Assembly: GCA_028641055.1 (NCBI GenBank) | Contig: CM054060.1 | Span: 166,498,416-166,562,415 of the forward strand | DNA length: 64,000 bases | Reading direction: 5' to 3' | Origin: Alopecurus myosuroides | Taxonomy: Eukaryota > Streptophyta > Magnoliopsida > Poales > Poaceae | Program-made: the position numbers and the translations under genes | Notes under the pieces: generated by a model | Told to the model about the DNA's origin: nothing | Database searches by the model: none | Seen by the model: the letters and a program-made list of their open reading frames with translations, nothing else | In this document: positions 1 through 9,478 of the stretch, piece by piece | How the letters are laid out: every line of letters starts with the position of its first letter | Numbering within the stretch: the first letter of the stretch is position 1

Positions 1-1480
1 TGTCTGGAATCAACCCAAGAACTAAAGTACTCTAAAATTCTACTCGCTACAGTCTGCTCCGAAGAAGACACACGTTCGAAATGGAGATTATTACATTCAA
101 GCCAAAGACGTCGACATCATGCTACACTAAGCGTTGCTAGCTCGACCCGTTTTTGCTTGGGGGTGCAAGTAGCCAGCCCAGCCCACCAGGCTCTAAGCGT
201 GGAGTCTTGAGCTGGGACGAAATGCGACAGCGCAAACTCCTGAAGCACCGAAAACCAGATCGATCTCGCGGTAGGGCATTGCATCAGAAGGTGATCAATT
301 GATTCTGCCACTTGGCCGCACAGGAGGCAAACGGCCGACCCATTGAGCCCTCTTGCAAGAAGTCTGTCCCCAGTCCAACAACGGTTGCGTAGGGCGAGCC
401 AGAGGAACAACTTCTCCTTCAGGGGCTCCCAACTGCTCCAAAGAAGGTCCACGAAGTCAGCCTGCACCGATCCCAGCCAGAGGCCTTGGTAGGCCGTTTT
501 TGCCGAGTAGATCCCGTTGGATGCGAGCAACCATCGGAACTCATCAGGGGAATCAGAGAGGGGGGCGTGGCTGAGTGCTTGCCATAAGTCCATGAACTGT
601 ACGATTGCCCCCACGTTGTTGACTCCGCGGATGTTGGAGATCCACCTGTTGTTCTGTAGAGCTTGATGAACGGAAAGTTGCAGCGCACTCTTAGGCAGGA
701 CGAATTGTAGGAGCCCCGGGGCGATGTCTGCCGCGCTCTGCCCGTTAATCCATTTGTCAAACCAGAACGTGGCAGTGTGGACGTTGCCGATGGTGCAGTC
801 CATGGCCGCGCGCGCGAAGGCATCAACAGTGTTTGTCAGTTTGAACGGGAGGCCAGACCAAACCTGGAGAGGTCCAGTTTTCTCTATCCAGCGCCACCTG
901 ATCCTCAGTGCGTCGTTCAGCAAACGCAGATTGTGGAGTCCCAAACCTCCTAAATGTTTGGGCATGCAGACCAGATTCCAAGCAACTTTGCAGCTGCCGC
1001 CCCTGGCATCCTCGGATCCGCGCCAGAAGAAGCGCCTGCAGATTTTATAGATCGTCTTCAAGACCCACGGCGGCAGATCCAACGACAGCATGTGGTAGAC
1101 TAAGAGCATCGTAAGAACCGAGGATATAAGCACCAGTCGTCCACCTTCTGAGAGCAGGGAGGTGCGCTAAGAAGCCAAACGCCGTGACAACTCGTCGATG
1201 AGCGGTTGCCAGTCTAATTTTTGCAAGGCTTTAGGAGAGAGGGGGAGCCCCAAGTATTTGCATGGGAAGGTTGCAAGCTGACAGGGAAAGGCGTCCGAAA
1301 GCACTGCCAAATTGGTCTCCTCACAGCGGATAGGCAACATCGCGCTCTTGGCCATGTTCGTGCGCAGGCCAGACGCCTTCCCAAAACACTCAAGAAGATG
1401 AAAGGCTGCCTCCAATTCTCACTAGAGTATCTGGTGATGAACCCGGCTAAAGATGATATAGTCGGCCTAATGCTGTGATT
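1..1480 (-). mobile_element. LINE (L1-type non-LTR retrotransposon) fragment, cut by the window edge
   Basis: On the minus strand this stretch encodes the last part of a plant LINE ORF2: the region just after the reverse transcriptase catalytic motif, the thumb, and the zf-RVT zinc-binding tail. The order from 1480 down to 117 matches an L1-type ORF2. The element's 3' UTR and poly(A) lie to the left of the window. Homology fades at about 1440-1480, where the RT motif C is degenerate, so the copy appears 5'-truncated or broken there. No target duplication can be tested because one end is missing. Confidence 0.85.
117..1480 (-). pseudogene. LINE ORF2 C-terminal part (RT thumb plus zf-RVT), broken
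   Basis: Residues such as ATFPCKYLGLPLS (1167-1415) are the segment after RT motif C. The zf-RVT domain follows, with CLLCGQVAESIDHLLMQC near the C-terminus of the 117-1133 frame. The two open segments lie in the same reading frame and are separated by one in-frame stop at about 1164, where LINEs usually have Trp (LASW). Upstream, the YADD box is not recognisable. In life ORF2 would supply endonuclease and reverse transcriptase for target-primed reverse transcription. This copy has no endonuclease and cannot be functional. Confidence 0.85.
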
Positions 1481-2510
1481 GGAAAACTTGATATAGCTTC
1501 ATCTTATTCTGGCATTTTTAGCCGGGGTCTGATGCCCCCCGACGTGATTTATACTTTCCTCCTCTGATTTATAATATAATAGAATAGAAGTATTTTTTAG
1601 CAAACTAGTTTAACTTGGTAAGAATGCTTATATTATATAATTGAGTGAGGATCTTTTATTTTTGGGGCGACGTTTTGATTCCCTGCGGGTGCAGATGCGA
1701 TCAGTACTTAAAATGCATTTTAAACAAATTTTGAAATGTTAAAAAATTACAAAAAATAGTCAATGCATAGATCTTAACATTATATATGTCACAAAGTCTT
1801 TTCGCGTGAATTCTATATATCTTTTGTGGCATATATAAAAAAGACAAATCTCGGTGCGCCTTTTTACGGGACTTTATTTTTATCTTTTTATACATAAGCC
1901 AAAAAGATGTCTATTCCTGACGAAATGACTTTGCGAACATATAGAATGTGAATATGTATCTACAAAATTTTATTTTAGACTTTTTTGATGTTTCAAAACT
2001 AGTTTTTTAAATACCGGGTGCGTATGCACCCCGGTACTGAAATGGGTTTCTGTTATTTTCCTGTTTTTTCTCGGATGAAGGGCCTTAGACAAGACGATAC
2101 TCGGACACTCTAGTTTCATTACCTTTGCCATGGAACAGTGGGTGACCTTGATGATCTAGAAAATACAGAAGCCAATATGTACTTTTTCTTGTTACAAAAG
2201 GGTAGTTGAAGACCCAACTGTGTTAAATCCACTTTCTAAATACACTTTGAGATAACTATGCCAACCGAACAAAGTCTTTTGGTCAAAGTCGTCCCATAAA
2301 TATCTGAACTTGTAGAACCTTTTTTTTTTGGCAACCATTGCTCTTTTTGAGGCTATCGGTGATGCTGCTTTGCTGACGAATGGAGCGGTAGATGTCAACA
2401 ACCATGATTATATGAAGTATGTAACTGAAAATATGAACAATGTCAGCACTTTTTTATGTCACATATGACATATCTCCTCTGTGTACTAATTGGTCATACG
2501 GGAGCGCCTA
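1481..2510. other. AT-rich intergenic DNA, possible MITE-like inverted repeat
   Basis: No credible coding region was found. Two G/C-rich termini face each other in otherwise AT-rich DNA: a copy around 1521-1540 (ccggggtctgatgcccc) and one around 2012-2036 that reads inward as taccggggtgcatacgcacc. They suggest a degenerate terminal inverted repeat bounding about 0.52 kb, but a clear target duplication is not visible. The remainder up to the TATA box at 2514 would hold the upstream promoter of the HMA-domain gene. Confidence 0.35.
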
Positions 2511-2513
2511 GCC

Positions 2514-2521
2514 TATATATA
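2514..2521 (+). promoter_or_regulatory. Probable TATA box of the HMA-domain gene
   Basis: The sequence tatatata lies 106 bases upstream of the ATG at 2627. This fits a start of transcription near 2545-2555 and a 5' UTR of about 75 bases. The UTR contains a short duplicated motif (cagcaaagcag, near 2570 and 2611). Confidence 0.5.
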
Positions 2522-2626
2522 AGTAGTACATGAACTTGGTCCTTTCAGTACTTCGGAGGCAGCAAAGCAGAGGCATCTATTTCTTCCCTGCATACCTAGC
2601 TTCTTTGGAGCAGCAAAGCAGAAACC

Positions 2627-5309
2627 ATGAGGGTAAACAATTTTCTTTCGTTTGTGTGTGTTTCTTCCTCTACTCTTATTTGAGAAGCATTTGTTTGTCC
2701 TTTCTATCCAACCTCTTTTTGGCATATTTGTCGCAACTTACGAACTGTTTTAACTTACATGTGTACACAAATTTCAGAAGGAGATCATCATCCGGATGTA
2801 TGTGAGCTCCGAGAAATACCAATCCAAAGCCATGAAAGTAGCAGCTACTGCTAGCGGTACGTATACAAAGCTCGTTCATCCACTTCTGTACATCTGTGAT
2901 TGTTCCCGTTTTTTTTTTTTTTTTTTTTTTTTTTGATAAAGGGCTTTATTACTCAAAAATTCAAGCATTACACCCGGCCTCTGCATCGTGAGATGCACAC
3001 AGCCTCAATCCGAAACTGAAAATAAACAAGAGTGACAAAGCTACAAAATCCTCTGTAGACTGTCAAAGCTATGGAGCCTCAATCCGTAGATCAAGCGGCC
3101 ATCCATGTGGGATAAAAATATCCCTCGCCACCTGCTCCAGTCGTGCACATGCCTCCATAAAAAGGCCTCGTAACTCCCCTCGCTGTAATGTGGACCACGA
3201 ACGGAGAATACCTGTGCTCCTGAATAGAACCTGCATACGAGAAAAAATTTTATCATTGAAAATCTTGTCATTTCTACATAGCCAGAGCGACCAGATAACG
3301 GCAAGCGCTCCTACCCTAATAATAGTCTTAAATCGTTTATCTACCCCATTCAACCAGTTACCGAATATATTCGCAACGGAAGTGGGTTGATATAGATTCG
3401 AAGCCATTTGGATAGCGGACCATATAGAACGCGCAAATGAGCAATCAAAGAATAAGTGTTTAATTGTCTCATCGTGAGAACAAGAAACACACTTAGAGCT
3501 TCCATGCCAATTACGTTTGACAAGATTATCCTTTGTGAGTATGACCCCTTTACGAAGGTACCACGCGAAGATCTTAATCTTCAGCGGCACTTTCATACGC
3601 CATACATTTTTGAATATATCGACTGGCATATCCGACTGGATCATGGCTCTGTACATGGAGTCCACCGAGAACTGTCCATTCTTAGTGATCTTCCATCGAA
3701 ATTCATCGGCGCCCGGTGTAAGAGTAACTGTAGTTAATCTATCAACCAGGTTTTGCCAAGACACTAGTCTAGGCCCGATTAAATCTCGCCTGAACGTAAC
3801 ATTAGGAGGTGATGTTTGCATGACCGTAGCCAGCGTATCCTCCTTATGTCGCGCAATGGTGTACAAGGCCGGATACTGTTCTCTGAGTGTGGTATTGCCT
3901 AACCACTTGTCCTCCCAGAACCGTATCTGTGATCCATCCTTAATCTTAAATACCCCATAGCGAAAAAACTTATTTTTGGTCGCCATGAGTCCAGCCCAAA
4001 AGTGTGAATCACCTGGTCTCCACGTGACCTGTGACATTGCTTTCGAGCCTATGTATTTACGTTTCAGGATAGTCTGCCAAACGCCGTCTTCGGTTAGTAG
4101 TTTAAAAATCCATTTACCAAGTAGGGCTGAATTCTTGACTTGAAGATCATGAATACCAAGCCCCCCTTGATCTCGTGGACGACAAACTACATCCCATCTG
4201 GCCAATCGATATTTCTTTTTCTCGTTGTCACCTTGCCAAAAGAATCTAGATCGGAAGTAATCCAATTTTTTTAAGACTCCTTTGGGTAACTGGAAGAATG
4301 ATATCATATACAGTACCATATTAGTAAGGACTGAATTAATGAGTACCAGTCGTCCACCAAGTGACAACAATTTTCCTTTCCAACTAGCTAGCCTTTTCTG
4401 CAGACGCTCTTCGACTTGGCCCCATTCTGCATTAGTCAATCTCCTGTAATGTATTGGTATTCCCAAATACTTAATAGGAAACTGACCTTGCTCGCATCCG
4501 AATAACTCGGTATACTGTGCAACTGCATCATGGGCCTCGCCAAAGCAGAACAATTCGCTTTTATGAAAATTAATTTTTAACCCGGATAATCGCTCGAACG
4601 CTGAAAGTATTAATTTCAGATTCGCCGCTTTCTCCAAATCATGCTCCATAAAGAGAATTGTATCATCTGCATATTGAAGCTTTCTTTCTTCTCTGTGATT
4701 GTTCCCGTATTGATAGGTTGAAGCTTTCTTTCTTCTCTGTGATGATTAATTTTGTTGGGTGCATACGCAGGGGTGGAGTCGGTGACGCTGGCCGGCGGCG
4801 ACAAAAGCCTGCTGCTGGTGATTGGCGACGACGTGGACTCGAATAAGCTGACCAAGCAGCTCAACAAGAAGGTGGGCGCCGCGGAGATCGTGGAGCTCCG
4901 GACACTGGACACCTTCGACACGTCGTCGATCTCGCGCCAGCAGCACCAGGCGGCGATCAAGGGGGGCGTGGCGGCGCGGTCGCCGTACAACGGCTCGCAG
5001 CCATACTACCAGTACCAGTATGCGGCGGCGCCATTCAGCCCGTACGCCTACCACCACCACCCGTCGCCGATGATGGACGCGCAGGGTGGCTTCGGCTACG
5101 GCTACGGCAGCAGCTACGCGCGCGCGGTGGCGCACAGCCACCCGGGCAACTACTCGCCGTTGGTCGAGCGGCACGACTACTACCCCATGGACAAGCCGTC
5201 CTCCCGCGGAGCCGGTGCCGGTGACGGCGCAGACGCCGGCGTCACCACGTACAGGTCGGTGCCACGCCGTGACAGCGACTCCGGCGGCGGCGGCTGCTGC
5301 ATACAGTAG
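2627..5309 (+). CDS. Small HMA-fold protein (HIPP/HPP-like) with degenerate metal loop, three exons
   Basis: Coding exons inferred by eye are 2627-2632, 2778-2856 and 4771-5309, with introns gtaaac...ttcag and gtacgt...cgcag. They total 624 bases and give 207 residues. Residues 1-70 form a heavy-metal-associated beta-alpha-beta-beta-alpha-beta fold (start MRKEIIIRMYVSSEK). The usual MxCxxC copper/zinc loop is replaced by MYVSSEKYQSK, so classical metal binding is unlikely. A Tyr/His/Pro/Gly-rich linker follows, and the chain ends in CCIQ, a CaaX-like prenylation box that suggests membrane attachment. Known family context: plant HPP/HIPP proteins act in metal handling and stress, and several grass members lacking CxxC are linked to blast-fungus susceptibility or effector binding. 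The short first exon (ATG AGG) is typical of the family. The second intron, originally about 115 bases, is now 1914 bases because of a LINE insertion. The split model depends on my splice calls; the large third exon is very secure. Confidence 0.85.
2910..4691 (-). mobile_element. 5'-truncated LINE inserted antisense in intron 2 of the HMA gene
   Basis: A 17-bp perfect target duplication (tctgtgattgttcccgt) flanks the insert at 2893-2909 and 4692-4708. On the plus strand the element starts with a run of about 25 T (its poly(A) tail) and ends just inside the RT catalytic motif. It is therefore about 1.78 kb of a roughly 6-kb element, truncated at the YADD box. The long undamaged reading frame and perfect duplication argue for a recent insertion. 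It lies opposite to the host gene and wholly within the intron. Confidence 0.95.
3069..4685 (-). pseudogene. LINE ORF2 C-terminal half, open but truncated at the YADD motif
   Basis: The frame reads KLQYADDTILF at its upstream edge (about 4680) and then runs uninterrupted to a stop at 3069. It covers the end of the RT palm, the thumb (GQFPIKYLGIPIHYRR) and the zf-RVT domain (CVSCSHDETIKHLFFDC). More than 520 codons carry no stop or frameshift, unlike the other two LINEs in the window. The N-terminal endonuclease and most of the RT are absent because of 5' truncation, so the product would be inactive. Confidence 0.9.
4674..4743 (+). repeat. Direct 26-bp repeat at the LINE 5' junction (4674-4699 and 4718-4743)
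   Basis: The same 26 bases, beginning ttgaagctttctttcttc and ending ctctgtgat, occur at the inner edge of the LINE and again just outside the insertion in native intron DNA. The first nine or so bases of the inner copy are also true LINE codons (Lys-Leu-Gln of KLQYADD), whereas the rest looks like host intron. This suggests that the nascent LINE cDNA paired with the flank and copied it before joining. Confidence 0.8.
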
Positions 5310-5369
5310 GAGGAGGAGCCGTCACCCAGCCCAGCGTTGCTGTACTGTGCCTGTACATCATCCATCTCC

Positions 5370-5870
5370 GCTACAGCTAGATTGATCTTCTCGTGGAAGT
5401 GATCTTCTTATGCGTCCTGTTTTAGTTCTTTCTTCTTTTAATTAGTTTGGAAGGTTGCAACTGAAGTTGCAAATGTAAAATTAAGCTGGTACGCTAGCTG
5501 TTGCAGGCATCAGATGTTTCTGTAATTATTATGTTGCTGCTGCTACTTGAGTTTGTGCTTCGATCTAAACTTTGTTGGCTGCCATGCATAGTGCCATGCA
5601 TGAGGGCGTCGCTAGATGTACATCGACCGTCTGCCCGCGGCTAGCTCGATCTTCTCGTAAACTTGCTGTTCTTGTTTGGTTTTCGGAAGTTATTGGACTT
5701 ATGTTACTATCATACGCGCAAATGTTGCAAGTTATCGTAGAATGTATCGACGTGGCAGCAGATGTTTCGTGATTATGTTGATTCTGCAGCAGCTATCTAC
5801 TTGAGTTTCTTATATGCCCATCATGATCAGACCTGTTTCGTCTGAACTTTGCTAGCTGCTGCTGCTGACG
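5370..5870 (+). repeat. Diverged tandem duplication of the HMA gene 3' UTR
   Basis: The stretch about 5370-5580 (gatcttctcgt, ggttgcaa, cagatgtttc, tactgagttt-like blocks, then a gatctaaactttg block) recurs in the same order at about 5645-5870. The second copy has many substitutions and small indels. The first copy would serve as the transcribed 3' UTR after the stop at 5309. No further coding sequence is visible. Confidence 0.6.
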
Positions 5871-6635
5871 TGCCGCTTCATGACGAAGAATCTGTCCAAT
5901 TTTGTGATGTACCCACGTGGATACACGTATGTGATGTTGCCATGTATAGTGTTATTTGCCGAAATCAAGTGGGGATATCGCCGTCGGTATCTGCTAGTAG
6001 TACTAGAGGAAAAAATATCCAACAATAACAACAAGTCACTACTCACTAGCTAGTCGATCGTCGTTATTTTCTGACTAGTTCAGAGCTGACGCCAGACGCG
6101 CTTATGGACTTGAAATCGTTGGCAACTCGGCACTAGCTACCATTTTGAGTCCGGTGGTTTTTTCCAAGTGATTAGTTGGGATTAATCAGTAGCACTAGTA
6201 GTGATGGCATATAAAACGATAAATGGAACGACTTAGCCTACATAATTAGTAGCTAGTAGTGAGATATAAAATGGTAAATGGAGCCATCCTAGATAAGCTA
6301 TACCCAGTGACGTGGATCATCCTAGCTAGCTAGATCCAACAGCAATCCAACTCCGTCTGACATTGAATAAAGCTCTCATAAGCATACTCTTAATATACTC
6401 CGCACGACTTTTACAAGTTTATCGCGGGGCCAACCATGTGACATTGCTTGGTAGCGTCTCTCAAGTCTTAAGTCAAGTAAACTTCTTCTTCTCTTAAAGT
6501 CGGCGTCAGTGTAACCGAAATTTCCGACTGTGAGATGGGCCATCGGGAAATTGCTGTGTTCGCTGGCGAATAAGACAGATGCGTCGTGTCCATGCTCTTG
6601 TCAGTTGCGTGATACTGAAGTTCCACATGCATCAG
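5871..6635. other. Intergenic DNA without recognised genes
   Basis: No coding or RNA gene was recognised. A short imperfect duplication of about 60 bases is visible at 6190-6300 (two blocks with ctagtagtga...atataaaa...taaatgga). The right edge (6617-6635) is the left target-site copy of the LINE that follows. Confidence 0.5.
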
Positions 6636-6815
6636 TGTAATGTAAGATGTGTTAAGATAAGAGTTTACTACGCGCTAGCACCCTCCCCCACCCACGCGTG
6701 AAGCCCCGCCGGCTGCCACTCTGGCCCCGGCGTCCACTCTCCCTCGCCGCCACCAGTCCGGTGACGGCGCCCACGGCTCACGCGCGCTCGGATCCATGTC
6801 GACTACGGGGGAACG

Positions 6816-9440
6816 ATGCAGGTGAGGCAGCCAAGCCCGGGTTCGACGTCCTCCGCTAGGTCGGTGGTGTCGGGGCTGGGCTTCCCCTCGGAGTCAACGT
6901 CCTCGGAGAGGGAGGTCTAGTCTGGTAGGTTCTCGCCTGTGCCGGCGCCGGTGGTGGAGGCGCCAAGGATGCAGGACCGGTTGACGTGGGTGACCCCCAA
7001 ACCCTCAAGGAAGACCCTTTGGCGGCGGAGAAAGCAGAGGCAGAGGCAGATGATGGCGCGCGCTTCCCCACCACATCAGATCTCGCCAGAGATGGCCGGC
7101 GTCTGCTTCAAGTGTCTCCACGGCGGACACTTCAAGCGCGACTGCACCAACAAGCAAGTTTGCATCCGTTGTGGGGAAGAAGGACACGGCTCGGGTGGCT
7201 GCAAGCGGCCACGCAGCCCAGATTCAGAGGAGGAGCTCCGGAGGCGTGCTTTGGAGGTGGTGGCGAGGCGCTCTATGGCCATGGCGTCGGGATCTCAGCC
7301 TGGTGCTCGAAGCCAGGGTGCGTCTGCTGCTGGACAACCTGGTGCGTCGGGCTTGCGATCGCCTGCTGGGATGCACGGCCCTGTGGGTACTGTGCCACGG
7401 CCACCACCGCCGCCCTCGCGGACTGCGGGGCCGTCTGTTTGGCCGTCCACTGGGGAGATGGAGTTGGAGTCAGTCATCGCGCCTCCATGTATCATCCGTA
7501 GGACGGGGGCAATGGAGGACATGGAGCGACGCCTGCAACTGGCGCTGGTCGCCTACGTTGGCGGCGCTAGGCCAACGGTGTCATGTGAACAGGTGGAGGA
7601 GGCTTTAGTGGTGAGCGCCGGCATCCCGCCCGGTGCGTTCTCGGTGCATGCCTCCAAGCCAGAGGATTTCTTGATCGTCTTCAGGACTGCCGAGCACAAG
7701 CAGAGCGTGGAAGAGCGCCCATGGCTAGCGCATGTGTTCTTCAAGCTTTACTTCCGCCAGTGGACGAGGGTGGCACAGGCTCGACCGGCGACTATGCGTG
7801 GAAGGTGAGGGTGGCTCTGGAAGGGATCCCTCCACACGCTTGGGAGTTGGATATCGCGCAACAAATCCTGAGTACTTCATGCTCCATCGACGTGATCCCT
7901 CCTGAAACGACTGACCGTTCTGACCTGGGGACATCCCGTGCGGTGGCATGGACAGTGGATCCGGAGGGAATCCCGCCGGTGAGGGAACTCTAGGTCCCTG
8001 AACCCAAGGCCGAGGTGGCCTACCCACGGCCGCTAAGGAGGAACAAGAAGCTGCGGCTTCTTCAGTACAAGGTACTTGTCCATATCAAGCGCATCGAGGA
8101 ATTCTGCGTGCTGGAAGACCCTAGGGCTCGCCTGAGCAATGGATCCTCGGAGGATGACCGGGAGGAGTCGCCGGAGAATGGAGGCCAAGACGAGGAGGGC
8201 TATTGGACCACGCGCACTCGTTTCTGGACTTCTGGCGTGCCGGACCGTCGTGAAACTTTCGCGGCAGGGGCTTCTTCGGTCGGCCGACGGCGCAGCATGG
8301 CCACTCGTCGTATTGGCGGCTACCACGCATGGAGGTTGGGGCCGCGCTGATCGAAGCGGTCAAGGAGCCGGTGGGCCCAGGGTGTGGTAGGAATAAGGTC
8401 AGTGCTGCTCAACAGACGCCACGACAAATGGTTGCAGAACCTTTGGTGTAGAGTGGGGTACTCGCGGCTACTTTGTCGGCCCTGTCCCCGCTGGTGGAAA
8501 ATGTCGTTGTGGATGTGACCGCTCAGCTGGCGACGCATGTTCTTGTGGTGGCGGGGCAGTCGATGCCCGCCTCGGATCCGGTTAAAGTGGCAGAGGTGGT
8601 TCCTAAGCCCTCGGGTCACACGACAAGGGGGCGCAGGAGAAGATGTTGATCCTGTCGGGTGATCCTCCTCGTGAGGTGTGCAATCAGGTGTTGGAGTAGG
8701 ATGGTAGTGGGTCAGGCATGAGGGAGGTGGCAGTTCTGTCCGCAGCGGGTTCCACGGAAGACTGTGGCACGTGGGGAGCGGTTTCAAACTCTCCCGCGCT
8801 TAGCATCTCTGGTCCAAGTTTGGTGGCGGAATACTTCCAAGTCTCACTCTCGGATGACTTGGGCCCTGATGAACAAGGTGGGCCAACGTTGGATGTTCAG
8901 GCCCATGATGGCCCGCTGGCTAACTAGGTTTTGGGAGTGGAAGATGATGGACTCTCCGAGTAGTCGTACTCGGGGCCAAATAGCCAAATGCAATTGGTGG
9001 TGCGGGCCCAAAACAAAGTGTCTTCGGTGCATGCTATTGCGTTCGCTAGGATCAAGTCTTTCTGTGCTCGTCTTTTGAAGAAGCTTGCACCACCACTGCT
9101 CCTGGAAGTTGAGACTGCCACGAGCTTGCGTGTTGATGCAGTGTCGTTCACGCCGCGGCGATCTATAAGGGGGACGGCGAATGTGGCCCCCACTACCCCG
9201 GCCAAGAGGGGGAAGAAGGTATCGGCTGCGGATATCGTTCTGCTGAAAGCCTTGGGCATCATTCATTCATTCCTGATGAGTTGCACGTGGATGAGGGGCA
9301 CCTGGAGGAGCTTCGTGGCATGTTCGACTCCCCACTACGTCAGAAGCAGCTAAGGGTGATCGCTGGACTGTTTGGCACGACAATGTCGAGCCCCCTTGCA
9401 CCGGCTGACACGGGTTTGGCGTCCGTCAGTGTACACTGAT
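6816..9440 (+). pseudogene. LINE ORF1 (RNA-binding, CCHC zinc knuckles), broken
   Basis: The likely start is the ATG at 6816. An in-frame stop occurs near 6918, after which the same frame continues to 7808. Two CCHC knuckles are clear, CFKCLHGGHFKRDC and CIRCGEEGHGSGGC, at about 7108-7205, followed by an Arg/Ser/Pro-rich region. Later pieces (7721-7993, 8015-8350, 8718-8927, 8988-9353) continue ORF1 in shifting frames and end with a basic stretch (TPRRSIRGTANVAPTTPAKR) typical of the C-terminus of grass LINE ORF1. The intact protein coats LINE RNA. This copy has at least one stop and several frameshifts. Confidence 0.75.
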
Positions 9441-9478
9441 GGACCGAGCTGGATGGGTGTTCTCCATACATATCGTTT

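Noticed and set aside
4746..5174. Antisense and +1 frames across exon 3 of the HMA gene
   Set aside because: They are GC-rich shadow frames. The exon 3 frame is the one that continues the HMA fold with correct splice phase.
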